Assembly: GCF_000385335.1 (NCBI RefSeq)
Contig: NZ_ARWA01000001.1
Span: 3,054,001 to 3,118,000, forward strand
Direction of reading: 5' to 3'
Origin: Methyloferula stellata AR4
Lineage (GTDB): Bacteria; Pseudomonadota; Alphaproteobacteria; Rhizobiales; Beijerinckiaceae
DNA length: 64,000 nucleotides
Shown: positions 42,339-50,971 of the stretch, piece after piece
Numbering within the stretch: the first letter of the stretch is position 1
Layout of the letters: each line of letters begins with the position of its first letter
Made by a program: the position numbers and the translations under genes
Notes under the pieces: model-generated
Databases searched by the model: none
Told to the model about the DNA's origin: nothing
The model's input: only the letters and a program-made list of their open reading frames with translations

Positions 42339-42632
42339 TTACTCGCACGACGTATGGAAGCGAAGCGGCGCCGGATTGGCAAAGAGCGCGTCGCAGCGCA
42401 TCCGGTTGATGAGGAACCAGCCGCCAATCACGAGAAACGCCAGAACGAGAAGCCCCAGGATGAAAGCACCAGGGCTGTGATAGTCTTGCGTAAGGTGGCG
42501 CTGCTGCTCGGCACGCGCCTCTTGCGCACGTTTCCTGTCTGCCTCCGCGGCGGCACGGATTTCCTCCTGGCGTGCGGCCCAACGCTGCTTTGGCGAAGCA
42601 TCGATCTTCGGTTCCTGCGGTGTCTCAACCAT
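42339..42632 (-). CDS. Small membrane protein with charged N-terminal helix
   Basis: A 97-residue protein. An Ala/Glu/Arg-rich N-terminal helix (RWAARQEEIRAAAEADRKRA) likely forms a coiled coil. One TM helix follows (FILGLLVLAFLVIGGWFLI), then a short tail with two Cys. No family recognised. Confidence 0.55.
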   Translation of the reverse strand: MVETPQEPKIDASPKQRWAARQEEIRAAAEADRKRAQEARAEQQRHLTQDYHSPGAFILGLLVLAFLVIGGWFLINRMRCDALFANPAPLRFHTSCE

Positions 42633-42686
42633 TCCATGCCCTGACCGGCCACCGACCTTACCGAAATCTAGGCTGCTGAACCTGCT

Positions 42687-43538
42687 TCAACTGCGCAGTA
42701 CAACGCAAGCGCCGCCCGCGCGCAATATCTTGTTGCACAAGGCATTGGCTTCCGCACGTGAGGACGCTGGCACCCGGACCCTATAGAATGGCGCGAAGCC
42801 GCGATCTGGCGCCCGGCCGCCAAGGATCATCGGTTCGACATCGCCGATGAGATTTCGAAGTTTCGTCGCCGTTCGGTCATAGGCAGCCAAAGCCGCGCTC
42901 TTCGAAAAGCTGCCGCTCAGCTGAACGCCCCAGGGCGCGGTCAGCACGGAACCGGCAAATCGCGTGGGTTCGCCTTTGCGGATCGAAGCGGCCAATTCCA
43001 GGCATGACCGATTGGATGCCTCACCGTCGAAATGGCTTCCGGCGGCCGGTCCGTTCCAATCTTCGACCGGACGCTGCGTGATGTTGAGCACGTAGCTTCT
43101 CGTCTCGCTCGGCAGGTCGCCACGGCCGGCGATCCAATTCGCAACCCGGTTAGGACCGGCGTTATAGGCGGCCGCGGCCAGTCCGAGATTTCCGAAGCGT
43201 TGTTTAAGGGAAGCCAGAAGTTCGGCGGCCTTCGGGATCGCTTCAGCGGGATCGAAAGGGTTGGCCAATTTCCAATCATCGGCGGTGCCCGGCATGAATT
43301 GCGCGATGCCTTTTGCACCTGCCGGACTGACCGCCCGCGCGCGAAAGCTGCTTTCTTGCCAAATCAGGCGGGTCAAAAACACGATCGGCAGATCCTGCGC
43401 CTTCGCAGAGGCTTCGATCAGAGAGCAAACCGACGTCTCAACCGGCTCATCTTGCGGTTGCGTCAGGGCTCGTTGCGAAGCCGCCCCGCAGATCATAACG
43501 GCAAGAGGAAAAGCCAGGGCTCGCACGAGCTTGGTCAT
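42687..43538 (-). CDS. Lytic transglycosylase with C-terminal SPOR-like region
   Basis: Secreted peptidoglycan lytic enzyme of 283 residues from ATG 43538. The signal peptide is 1-23. The SLT domain (about 35-150) has catalytic Glu in LIWQESSFRARAVSPAGAKG, then QFMPGTADDW and AAAAYNAGPNRV. The C-terminal part ends in a SPOR-like segment (YRVRVPASSRAEANALCNKI). It cleaves the MurNAc-GlcNAc bond and may localise to denuded septal glycan. Confidence 0.87.
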   Translation of the reverse strand: MTKLVRALAFPLAVMICGAASQRALTQPQDEPVETSVCSLIEASAKAQDLPIVFLTRLIWQESSFRARAVSPAGAKGIAQFMPGTADDWKLANPFDPAEAIPKAAELLASLKQRFGNLGLAAAAYNAGPNRVANWIAGRGDLPSETRSYVLNITQRPVEDWNGPAAGSHFDGEASNRSCLELAASIRKGEPTRFAGSVLTAPWGVQLSGSFSKSAALAAYDRTATKLRNLIGDVEPMILGGRAPDRGFAPFYRVRVPASSRAEANALCNKILRAGGACVVLRS

Positions 43539-44124
43539 GATCCAATCCGAATGGCCTGGTTTGGACGCGCGTCGCCGATCGATCCGCTCTCCGCACCGGA
43601 GCTTCATGGCGGTTATGTTTAGCTGAAAAAAGCCGGAGCAAAATCGCGCGGGAGACAGCTTTGAGCATTTCGCGCAAACCGCTTACCAAACGCTTAAACC
43701 GAAGGCTTTCGCGCCTGACGAACCCGATAATTCGTATCAATTTATGCGATTAAACAGCCGATTTATAGAGCTTTTGCTGGCAGCGTGAGGGAGTCGCATG
43801 GCCGCTCTTTTCCTCATCAAAACGGGTGACGGCCGTCTCACGGTCAAATCAATGAACGAAGAATTCGACGTTTGCCGTTGAGCCTATGGAAAGAAGTTCG
43901 CACGCTTCGACAGCCGTTTGGCGCACGAGTTGTTGCAGGTCGTGCCCAAAGATTTTCGTTGATCCCAATTCCGGTCGCTGACGAACACATATTGGATTGT
44001 GCATTTTCTGTCGTTTTTTCCTCGCGAGGTAAAAGATGCGTAGTTTTCGCATGTTGCGAGGCCATCTCCCTACGCTATATCGATCCATGTGAACGCAATA
44101 TGCAGAAGCGATGAAAGGCACCCC
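43539..44124. other. Long intergenic region upstream of mosB
   Basis: The 586 bases between the divergent transglycosylase and mosB genes hold no confident gene. A 27-codon frame at 43798-43881 has a good GAGGGAG ribosome site (start AALFLIKTGDGRL) but may be a gene remnant. TTGCGA (44054-44059) and TATATC (44076-44081), 16 bases apart, could be a weak mosB promoter. I saw no clear ModE-type molybdate box. Confidence 0.4.
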
Positions 44125-44937
44125 ATGGCCAACACGACAGCGGAGCTCGAGGCGCTCCTTATGCAGCGATCGCTGACCGACGAGCAGCTTCTCGCAGCGG
44201 CAGGAGCGGCGGAGGATTTCCGGATCCTGCCCGACGCGGCGGTGATCAAGATCGGCGGCCAGAGCATCATCGACCGCGGCCGCGCGGCCCTCTACCCGCT
44301 CGTCGACGAGATCGTGGCCGTCCGCAAGGCCCACCAGCTTCTGATCGGCACCGGCGCAGGTACGAGGGCGCGGCATCTCTACTCGATCGCGGCAGGGCTT
44401 AATCTGCCAGCGGGCGTGCTCTCGCAGCTTGGTGCCTCCGTCGCCAATCAGAACGCCGTCATCCTGGGACAGCTTCTCGCGAAATACGGTATCAGCGCGG
44501 TCGACGGCGCCGGTCTCTCGGCGGTACCGCTCTATCTTGCCGAGGTCCACGCCGTCATTTTCAGCGGCATGCCGCCCTATGGCCTGTGGATGCGTCCGGC
44601 CCCCGACAGCGTCATTCCGCCCTACCGCACCGATGCCGGATGCTACCTCCTCGCCGAGCAGTTCGGCTGCAAAGCGATGATCTTCGTGAAGGACGAAAAC
44701 GGCCTCTATACAGAGAACCCGAAAACCTCGAAGAGCGCCAAATTCATTCCGAAGATCTCGGTTGACGAGATGAAGGCGCAGGGACTGCACGATTCAATCC
44801 TTGAGTTCCCAATGCTCGACCTGCTTAAGGCGGCGCGCTACGTCCGCCAAGTGCAGGTTGTGAACGGCCTCGTCCCCGGCAACCTAACCCGCGCGCTCGC
44901 CGGCGAGCACGTCGGCACGATTATCACCGCGAGCTAG
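44125..44937 (+). CDS. mosB: Molybdenum storage protein subunit beta
   Basis: Cytoplasmic subunit of 270 residues, the same length as the Azotobacter protein. MoSto is a heterohexamer that packs polynuclear molybdenum- or tungsten-oxide clusters using ATP. From memory it is very close to Azotobacter MosB: TAELEALLMQRSLTD, VIKIGGQSIIDRGRA, GTGAGTRARHLYSIAAGL, PPYRTDAGC and the C-terminus [13 protein letters not shown]. The fold is that of amino-acid/UMP kinases. ATG 44125 follows AAAGG. In the part I read, Leu is CTC/CTG/CTT with hardly any TTG, and TAC is common, unlike flanking genes, which points to transfer. Confidence 0.95.
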   Translation: MANTTAELEALLMQRSLTDEQLLAAAGAAEDFRILPDAAVIKIGGQSIIDRGRAALYPLVDEIVAVRKAHQLLIGTGAGTRARHLYSIAAGLNLPAGVLSQLGASVANQNAVILGQLLAKYGISAVDGAGLSAVPLYLAEVHAVIFSGMPPYGLWMRPAPDSVIPPYRTDAGCYLLAEQFGCKAMIFVKDENGLYTENPKTSKSAKFIPKISVDEMKAQGLHDSILEFPMLDLLKAARYVRQVQVVNGLVPGNLTRALAGEHVGTIITAS

Positions 44938-44949
44938 GAAACAACTCTC

Positions 44950-45783
44950 ATGGCCGACAACAGCACCAGCATCAAACACGTCGCCTCGCCGCTCGCGCGC
45001 CAGACGCTCCTCGACGACCAACTGACCAGCCCGGTCGCTGGCAGGCGCCCGGTCCGTCTTCTCCCCTGGCTTCAAGTCGTGAAGATCGGCGGACGCTCCA
45101 TCATGGATCGCGGCGCGGACGCGATCTTGCCCGTTGTGGACGAGCTTCGGAAGCTCTTGCCCGAGCACCGTCTGCTCATATTGACCGGCGCCGGCATCCG
45201 CGCCCGCCACATCTACGGCGTCGGCCTCGATCTCGGTCTGCCGGTCGGCTCGCTCGCCCCACTCGCCGCGAGCGAGGCTGGCCAGAATGGCCACATCCTC
45301 GCGTCGCTGCTCGCACCGGAAGGCGTCTCCTACGTCGAGCACCCAACCATCGCGAATCAGCTCGCAATCCACCTCTCCGCCGCTCGCGCGGTCGTGGGAA
45401 GCGCCTTTCCTCCCTATCACCATCACGAGTTCCCGACTTCGCGTATCCCGCCAAACCGGGCTGACACAGGCGCGTTTCTGCTCGCCGACGCGCTCGGGGC
45501 AGCCGGCCTCACGATCGTGGAGGACGTGGATGGGGTGTATGATATCGACCCCAAGGGGCCCGGCGGGGAAAAGGCAAAGCTCATCAGCGAGACGAGCGCC
45601 GCTGACCTCGCGAAGTTCAAGGGCTCGCTGCCGGTCGACCGCGCACTCATCGAGGTTATGGCGACCGCGCGCCAACTCGAGCACGTGCAGATCGTGAACG
45701 GTTTAGTGCCGGGGCGGATCACCGCCTCGCTGCGTGGCGAGCATGTCGGGACGATCATCCACACCGGCGTGCGGCCGGCCTGA
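44950..45783 (+). CDS. mosA: Molybdenum storage protein subunit alpha
   Basis: Partner subunit of 277 residues starting 12 bases after mosB. It has [78 protein letters not shown] (the His-rich segment near the metal clusters) and the C-terminus HVGTIIHTG. The order mosB-mosA and the codon style match one transferred unit. In diazotrophs MoSto feeds nitrogenase cofactor synthesis; here it could also supply the molybdenum hydroxylase at 35-39 kb. Confidence 0.95.
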   Translation: MADNSTSIKHVASPLARQTLLDDQLTSPVAGRRPVRLLPWLQVVKIGGRSIMDRGADAILPVVDELRKLLPEHRLLILTGAGIRARHIYGVGLDLGLPVGSLAPLAASEAGQNGHILASLLAPEGVSYVEHPTIANQLAIHLSAARAVVGSAFPPYHHHEFPTSRIPPNRADTGAFLLADALGAAGLTIVEDVDGVYDIDPKGPGGEKAKLISETSAADLAKFKGSLPVDRALIEVMATARQLEHVQIVNGLVPGRITASLRGEHVGTIIHTGVRPA

Positions 45784-45988
45784 GCGTACAGGGAAATGAG
45801 CGGCGCCGCGTTCGCATGAATAGCGCTATCGCGGCCGCCCATCTTTAACGCTTGGCCGTCCGGCTAGAGCTTAATGGCGGTCGGGATCGTGCCAAAAATC
45901 GACGCAGCCGACGATCTTCGATCGCCCTTGCAGGAACGTTCCGCGCTAAGTATCTGATATTTGGTGAAAAAGGGAGTTTTTAGCTAGC

Positions 45989-46066
<78 letters not shown>

Positions 46067-46130
46067 ACAGCGCGCTAGTTTTACCCGGATCGCCGAGGTG
46101 GACGCAAGCCCAAAGCGCTGGTGGCCAAGA

Positions 46131-46451
46131 TTAAACCGGCTCGACCCAGACAGCCGTGCCATAGGCCAGGACTTCGGTTATGCCGTCCATGATCTCATTG
46201 GCATCGTAGCGCATGGCGACGATGGCATTGGCGCCGGCCTGCCCCGCATGTTCGCACATATGGTCGAAGGCTTCCTGCCGCGCCGTCTCGGCCAGGTAGA
46301 CATAGGCACCGATCTTGCCACCGAACATTGAGCGAAGTCCGCCCAAAAAATTGCCGATGAGATTGCGCGAGCGCACGGTAATGCCGCGCACGACGCCGAG
46401 ATGCCGGACGATGCGATAGCCCGAGATGTCATTCGTGGTCGAGACCATCAT
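46131..46451 (-). CDS. YbjQ/UPF0145-family protein
   Basis: About 106 residues from ATG 46451 or the adjacent ATG 46448 (VSTTNDISGYRIVRHLG). Family motifs are GVVRGITVRSRN, ARQEAFDHMCEHAGQAGANAIVAMRYDAN and EVLAYGTAVWVEP. These small proteins, sometimes called heavy-metal-binding domain proteins, form pentamers; the role is unknown. Confidence 0.87.
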   Translation of the reverse strand: MMVSTTNDISGYRIVRHLGVVRGITVRSRNLIGNFLGGLRSMFGGKIGAYVYLAETARQEAFDHMCEHAGQAGANAIVAMRYDANEIMDGITEVLAYGTAVWVEPV

Positions 46452-46509
46452 GGCTCTATCCGGCCGGCTTAACTTTCGGCGTCCGAAAATCGGACTTACC
46501 ATCTCAGAG

Positions 46510-46851
46510 TCATTCCTCGACGGCAATCATGTTTCCGGCTTCGTCATATTCGAGGAAGGTGGTCACATCGTCCATCATGATCTCGGCCGATTTCAACAGG
46601 CCGCTCGGATGATAATCATAATAATGCGACAGTTCGATCGCCGAATAGACCATCTTCTCGAAGCCGATCATCCGGTCGTCCTTGTCGAAATAGGCGATGA
46701 TGAACGTATTGCGGTTACTCAAATCCTTCTCTTCGAGCGGATTGACCATTCTGACCGGCAGTTTGATGCCCGTATAGGAGACGAAATAACGGCTGCACAC
46801 CGCACCTTCCGGCATGGTCAGCACCACTGGCTCTTCGGCTTCTTCCGCCAT
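46510..46851 (-). CDS. Conserved hypothetical protein, probably DUF6156
   Basis: A 113-residue acidic protein. The patterns CSRYFVSYTGIKLPVRMVNPL, EKDLSNRNTFIIAYFD and AIELSHYYDYHPSG match a short conserved alphaproteobacterial family that I recall as DUF6156. No signal or membrane segment. It lies 58 bases upstream of the UPF0145 gene on the same strand and may be cotranscribed. Function unknown. Confidence 0.7.
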   Translation of the reverse strand: MAEEAEEPVVLTMPEGAVCSRYFVSYTGIKLPVRMVNPLEEKDLSNRNTFIIAYFDKDDRMIGFEKMVYSAIELSHYYDYHPSGLLKSAEIMMDDVTTFLEYDEAGNMIAVEE

Positions 46852-47130
46852 TCGCCCTCTCCCCGGGATCGTTCGTCCATCAACACATGTTTGGACGCCT
46901 GAATCACTTGCGGGAAGCGAGGCGGGTCCGTTTTAAATTTCTAAGGGTCTCCGCGGCGCAAGGCAAGTTCGGCCTCCGGGACCGAGGGCCGCCACATGCG
47001 GCGCGGCGCGCCCGTCCGCGACCTCGTTCCGGCCCTGCCCTATATGGAAGTAACATATAACGTGATTTATCGGTCATAGGCCAAAGGCATAGTATTGCAG
47101 AGTGTATCGCGGATCGAGTTGGAGATTGGC

Positions 47131-47679
47131 ATGGCCGCAAAGCGCCTCGACATTTTTCATTCCCTGGCCTGCGCCGCGTCGCTTGTCCTCCTGGCAGGCG
47201 CGGTCCAAGCGGAAGGGCTGGCACCCAGCCCCGCCTTTCCGCTGGTCAAGGCGGCCGCGACCGAGGGGCCACAAAGCACGCAATTTGCGCTCGACGGACT
47301 GGTGATGACACCCGCGACCTATGACCGCGCGGCCCTGGCCGCGCTGCCGCAGTCGACGCTCAAAGTCGGCGATATCACCTATAGCGGCGTCTCGCTTTGG
47401 ACGCTGTTGAGCAAGGCCGACATCGTCACGCATCCCGATATCAAAAACGACATCTTGCGCGAATTCGTGGTCGCAACTGCGAGCGACGGCTACATGCTCG
47501 TGATCTCGCTCGGCGAAATCGATCCCGATTTCGGCAATCAGCCCTGTCTCATCGCCACGCAGCGCGACGGCGCCGATTTCACCTCCGGCGGCTTCGCGCG
47601 TCTGGTGTTTCCAAACGACGTCAAAAAGGGCCGCTGGGTCATCAATCTGACTGGGCTGAAAGTGTCGGAAGCCCCGTGA
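47131..47679 (+). CDS. Secreted molybdopterin-oxidoreductase-domain protein
   Basis: A 182-residue protein from ATG 47131 (GGAG 7 bases upstream). The signal peptide ends VQA. The rest resembles part of the sulfite-oxidase-type molybdopterin fold (SGVSLWTLLSKADI, ATASDGYMLVISLGEIDPDF, WVINLTGLKV), much shorter than a full enzyme. The single Cys (QPCLIA) is not in the usual catalytic context, so it may bind something else or lack cofactor. Its stop is 4 bases from the convergent nusB stop. Confidence 0.75.
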   Translation: MAAKRLDIFHSLACAASLVLLAGAVQAEGLAPSPAFPLVKAAATEGPQSTQFALDGLVMTPATYDRAALAALPQSTLKVGDITYSGVSLWTLLSKADIVTHPDIKNDILREFVVATASDGYMLVISLGEIDPDFGNQPCLIATQRDGADFTSGGFARLVFPNDVKKGRWVINLTGLKVSEAP

Positions 47680-47683
47680 AAAA

Positions 47684-48154
47684 TCACGAAGATGGGCGCG
47701 GCTCGAATTCCGCGGCGCGCAGATGCCGCGCCATATGGTCGAGCACGGCATTGATCATGCCGGCCTCTTCCAGCCCAAAAAACGCGCCGGCGACATCGAC
47801 ATATTCCTTGATGACGACGCGGGCGGGAACGTCGGTGCGCTTCTTCAGCTCATAGGCGCCGGCACGGAGGATCGCACGCAAAACGGAATCGACGCGCGCC
47901 AGAGGCCAGCCTTCCACCAAAGTCTTGTCGATCAGCCGATCGAGCGGGCCTTGATCTTCGAGTACGCCCGACAAGACATCGCGAAAAAACGCGACTTCGG
48001 CATCATTATACTGTTCACCCTCGATTTCATTGCCGAGCCAGAAGGCTTCGAATTCGGCGAAGACCTCGTTCAAGCCTTTTTCCGTGACCTCCATTTCATA
48101 GAGGGCCTGGACGGCCGCAAGCCTCGCAGCGGAGCGCTCGATCGCTTTCGCCAT
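47684..48154 (-). CDS. nusB: Transcription antitermination factor NusB
   Basis: RNA-binding helical protein of 156 residues that with NusE supports antitermination on rRNA operons. It has SAARLAAVQALYEMEV at the start, LVEGWPLARVDSVLRAILRAGAYEL and VVIKEYVDVAGAF, typical of NusB. ATG 48154 shares one base with the ribH stop (TGATG). ribH-nusB is the standard pairing in alphaproteobacteria. Confidence 0.95.
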   Translation of the reverse strand: MAKAIERSAARLAAVQALYEMEVTEKGLNEVFAEFEAFWLGNEIEGEQYNDAEVAFFRDVLSGVLEDQGPLDRLIDKTLVEGWPLARVDSVLRAILRAGAYELKKRTDVPARVVIKEYVDVAGAFFGLEEAGMINAVLDHMARHLRAAEFEPRPSS

Positions 48155-48645
48155 CAAAGCGCTCCCGCTTTGCGTTTGAGACGATAGAGCGCGAGCGCCG
48201 CGCGGGCCGCATCGCCGCCTTTGTCGCCTTGCTCCGGATCGGCGCGGACGATCGCCTGGGTTTCGTTTTCCACGGTAAGAACGCCGTTTCCAAATGCAAG
48301 CTTACGCGCGACGGCGAGATCGGTCAGGGCGCGCGCGCTTTCGTTCGAGACGATTTCGAAATGATAGGTCTCGCCGCGGATCACGCAGCCAAGCGCGATC
48401 GCGCCATGATAAGGTTCGGATGTCGCACTCGCCCCATCGAACAGAGCCGCCAGCGCGATCGGAATTTCGAGCGCGCCGGGCACGCTGACGACATGGACAT
48501 GCGCGCCGGCCTTCGCGAAGGCCCGTTTCGCACCTTCGAGCAGCATGGCGCCAATATGATCATAGAACCGCGCCTCGACAATGAGGAAGCGGGCGCCTTC
48601 GACGCCTTCATCCTCTGAAGCGGGTGATCGGTTCGGTTCGGCCAT
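48154..48645 (-). CDS. ribH: 6,7-dimethyl-8-ribityllumazine synthase
   Basis: Enzyme of 163 residues for the penultimate step of riboflavin synthesis, forming icosahedral or pentameric assemblies. Motifs: FLIVEARFYDHIGAMLLEGA, VVSVPGALEIPIAL, ALGCVIRGETYHFEIV with the catalytic His, and NGVLTVENETQA. ATG 48645 begins the family-length protein. Upstream in-frame codons run through the palindromic repeat at 48667-48783 and are not coding. It is coupled to nusB. Confidence 0.95.
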   Translation of the reverse strand: MAEPNRSPASEDEGVEGARFLIVEARFYDHIGAMLLEGAKRAFAKAGAHVHVVSVPGALEIPIALAALFDGASATSEPYHGAIALGCVIRGETYHFEIVSNESARALTDLAVARKLAFGNGVLTVENETQAIVRADPEQGDKGGDAARAALALYRLKRKAGAL

Positions 48646-48666
48646 TTCATACTCTGGAAAACGATA

Positions 48667-48783
48667 GATCACGTTCCATGATTTTGGATCGAATCGATCC
48701 AAAATCATGGAACGTGATCGATTCAATAAGTTAGAGCGGGATGCGGGCGCAAAACCGCTTACACTTTTGCTCATCCCGCTCTA
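48667..48783. repeat. Composite palindromic repeat, full copy upstream of ribH
   Basis: Module 2 is a perfect 24-bp inverted repeat (48667-48690 and 48696-48719) with loop GAATC, bounded by GATCACGTTCC and GGAACGTGATC. A 12-base link ATTCAATAAGTT (48721-48732) leads to module 1, TAGAGCGGGATG (48732-48743) and CATCCCGCTCTA (48772-48783). It starts 22 bases upstream of ribH, so it probably sits in the ribH-nusB leader. Confidence 0.88.
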
Positions 48784-48931
48784 GAGGCCCGAAACGCGTT
48801 ATAACCGCTTCGATCGCTGGCCCGTGAGTAACAAGCGCGGCTTCCATGTGCAAGCCAGACAGTCGCGGCATTCCGCCTTCCGCGACACATGAGCATAGTC
48901 TCGAAAAGTCAAAAGCTTATTGCGCCGGGTT

Positions 48932-49450
48932 TCATCCCATCCTGCGCGCGCCTATGCCTTGCTCGCGCTGAAAATTGACGAGATCGAGCGACGGCGCTTC
49001 GCTTTTGAGACTCGTCAATAGCGCGTGAACCTGACCGCGATGATGCGTCTGATGATTGAACCAATGCGCCAAGGCGGGTGCGAGCGGCTGCACGATTTCG
49101 CCGGTCGTGGTGATGGGCCGGTAGCGGATCTCGCCTGCGAGAGCTTGATCGTCGAGAGACTCGATATAAGCGATGATGCGTGCATCCTGCGCGCGGCGTG
49201 CCTGATGCAAAGCGGGTAAGGACTCGTGCAGGATCGCATCGAGGCTCGACGGAAGCGGACCTTCGCCGGTGAATCTTTGCATCCAGACAAGATCGCCGAC
49301 GAGAATATGATTCAGCGTGCCATGCACCGATTTGAAGAACGCGCCTTTGTCGGCGCGATAATCCGCATCCGAAAGCCCGGCGGCGGCAGCGAAAACGCGC
49401 TCATTCGCCCATGCGTTATAGCCGGCGAACATTTGCCAATGCGACTTCAT
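48932..49450 (-). CDS. DinB-family protein
   Basis: A 172-residue four-helix protein from ATG 49450 (KSHWQMFAGYNAWANERVF). The metal-binding His triad of DinB proteins appears in SVHGTLNHILVGDLVW and WFNHQTHHRGQVHALL. The family includes thiol transferases and damage-inducible proteins. The function here is not predictable. It stands alone. Confidence 0.85.
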   Translation of the reverse strand: MKSHWQMFAGYNAWANERVFAAAAGLSDADYRADKGAFFKSVHGTLNHILVGDLVWMQRFTGEGPLPSSLDAILHESLPALHQARRAQDARIIAYIESLDDQALAGEIRYRPITTTGEIVQPLAPALAHWFNHQTHHRGQVHALLTSLKSEAPSLDLVNFQREQGIGARRMG

Positions 49451-49570
49451 CACGACGTCCTCGAATTCCTTCCTGCCAAATGAAAAAGGCACAAAGCCTT
49501 TTGGGACATCGTGCCTTTCGATTATGTCACGGGCAATGGCAGCCGTGAGGCGCTTAAACGCGCAAGCCGC

Positions 49571-49834
49571 TCAGTTCGGCCAGCACTTGGCGCCGCGCGG
49601 CCCAAGATGGAAACCGGGAGGGCAAGGACGGCCGCGATAATAACCGCCCGCTTGTCCACCGGCGCGGCAGCCCCCATAAGGTCCGCGATGGCCGTAGACG
49701 CCACAGCCGCCATAGACGAGCGTGACCTCCGGCGCCGTGGCGCCTTCAAGATTGGCAGCCGGCATGGCTTGCGCGGTCTGCGCGGCAAAGATCAAAGCCG
49801 CCGCGGCGGTCATAGAAAAAAGTCCTTTGAGCAC
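49571..49834 (-). CDS. Secreted GCG_CRPN-domain small protein
   Basis: An 87-residue protein from GTG 49834 with a very strong GGAGGG ribosome site that decides the start. The signal peptide ends AQA. The mature chain has GGCGVYGHRGPYGGCRAGG and the C-terminal RPCPPGFHLGPRGAKCWPN, the GCG_CRPN prefix-to-repeats pattern of Rhizobiales. Its four Cys likely form two disulfides. Function unknown. Confidence 0.8.
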   Translation of the reverse strand: MLKGLFSMTAAAALIFAAQTAQAMPAANLEGATAPEVTLVYGGCGVYGHRGPYGGCRAGGQAGGYYRGRPCPPGFHLGPRGAKCWPN

Positions 49835-50115
49835 ATATCCCTCCGAAGTCGGATGCTGTTGCATCAATATTGCTACGCCAGCTTCATAACATTATCGAAA
49901 CAGCGCGGGGAACCGGGGCTTCCGCTTTGTCCGCAGTTTTGCTGCCGTCACAAAGCACCTGCGTCGAGCGGGTTTGCCTCTTCCCACCCCACCCGCAAAT
50001 GCTCTAATAGCTCAACCAAGCGATCTTTACGGTTACATACTACCACCCGCAGGGTCCAATCTCCGGATTTTCACGAGAGCGGAAGAGCTCTTCTTGCAAT
50101 CGAGGACGAATAAAA

Positions 50116-50349
50116 ATGGCGACCGACTATCCGTTCATCCGTGCCTATCACAAATATCTAAGCTCCCGCGAGACGACGGTCGATAACGCGGTCCGGCAAG
50201 CGCGCCGCGAATTCGCTCTGCCTGACGTGATGGAATATGACGAGGCGGCCAAACGCTGGAAACGCTTTTCGGAAATCGAAGCCCAGGCCGAGGGCGGCGA
50301 CGAAGAGAAAGCCGAGTTCTGCAAAAAAATACGCGAGATCATGAGATAG
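50116..50349 (+). CDS. Small hypothetical protein
   Basis: A 77-residue charged soluble protein (ATDYPFIRAYHKYLSSRETT; RQARREFALPDVMEYDEAAK). No signal or membrane segment and no recognised family. The ribosome site is weak (GAGGACG at 50100-50106). It ends 16 bases from the convergent ribE stop. Confidence 0.55.
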   Translation: MATDYPFIRAYHKYLSSRETTVDNAVRQARREFALPDVMEYDEAAKRWKRFSEIEAQAEGGDEEKAEFCKKIREIMR

Positions 50350-50365
50350 TGCGAGCTGCCGGACG

Positions 50366-50971
50366 TCACTTGTCGGCTTCGGCGAGCCTCGCCGCATAGC
50401 GCGCCATCAGATCGACTTCGAGATTGATCTTATCGCCGGCTTGGCGCTCGTCCCAGGTCGTGACGGCCAATGTATGCGGGATCAATAATACCGAGAAGAC
50501 ATCACCTTCGACATCGTTGACGGTAAGCGATGTGCCGTCGAGACAGATGGAGCCTTTTTCGGCGATGAAACGCGCGAGGTTTTTCGGCGCCCGGATTGAA
50601 AAGCGCTTCATGCCGTCGAAGGCTTCGATCGCGAGGATCTCCGCCACAGCATCAATATGGCCGGTCACGAGATGGCCGCCGAGCTCGTCGCCGATCTTCA
50701 AGGAGCGTTCGAGGTTGAGATGCGTCCCCGCACGCCACGCGGAAGCCGTGGTGCGAGCCAAAGTCTCGGCTGCGACATCGACCTCGAACCAGGTTTTACT
50801 CTTGCCCCGGCCCACGGCGACCGCGGTGAGACAAGGCCCGGCACAAGCGATGGACGCACCTTGCGCGATGCTCTCTGCCGGATAGGCGCAAAGGATGCGT
50901 ACGCGGTTCAATTCACCGCGCGCCTCGACGCTCGCCACTTCGCCAACATCGGTGATGAGCCCGGTGAACAT
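50366..50971 (-). CDS. ribE: Riboflavin synthase alpha subunit
   Basis: Trimeric enzyme of 201 residues that dismutates two ribityllumazines to riboflavin. Two lumazine-binding repeats are visible: the N-terminal FTGLITDVGEV with RIGCAG-like SIACAGPCLTAV, and the second with HLVTGHIDAVAEI and GSICLDGTSLTVNDVEGDVF. ATG 50971 overlaps the ribD stop by one base (TGATG). Confidence 0.94.
   Translation of the reverse strand: MFTGLITDVGEVASVEARGELNRVRILCAYPAESIAQGASIACAGPCLTAVAVGRGKSKTWFEVDVAAETLARTTASAWRAGTHLNLERSLKIGDELGGHLVTGHIDAVAEILAIEAFDGMKRFSIRAPKNLARFIAEKGSICLDGTSLTVNDVEGDVFSVLLIPHTLAVTTWDERQAGDKINLEVDLMARYAARLAEADK

Noticed and set aside
44041-44124. ModE-type molybdate operator upstream of mosB
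   Set aside because: TATAT near 44076 lacks the paired inverted half-site, so no ModE box can be claimed.
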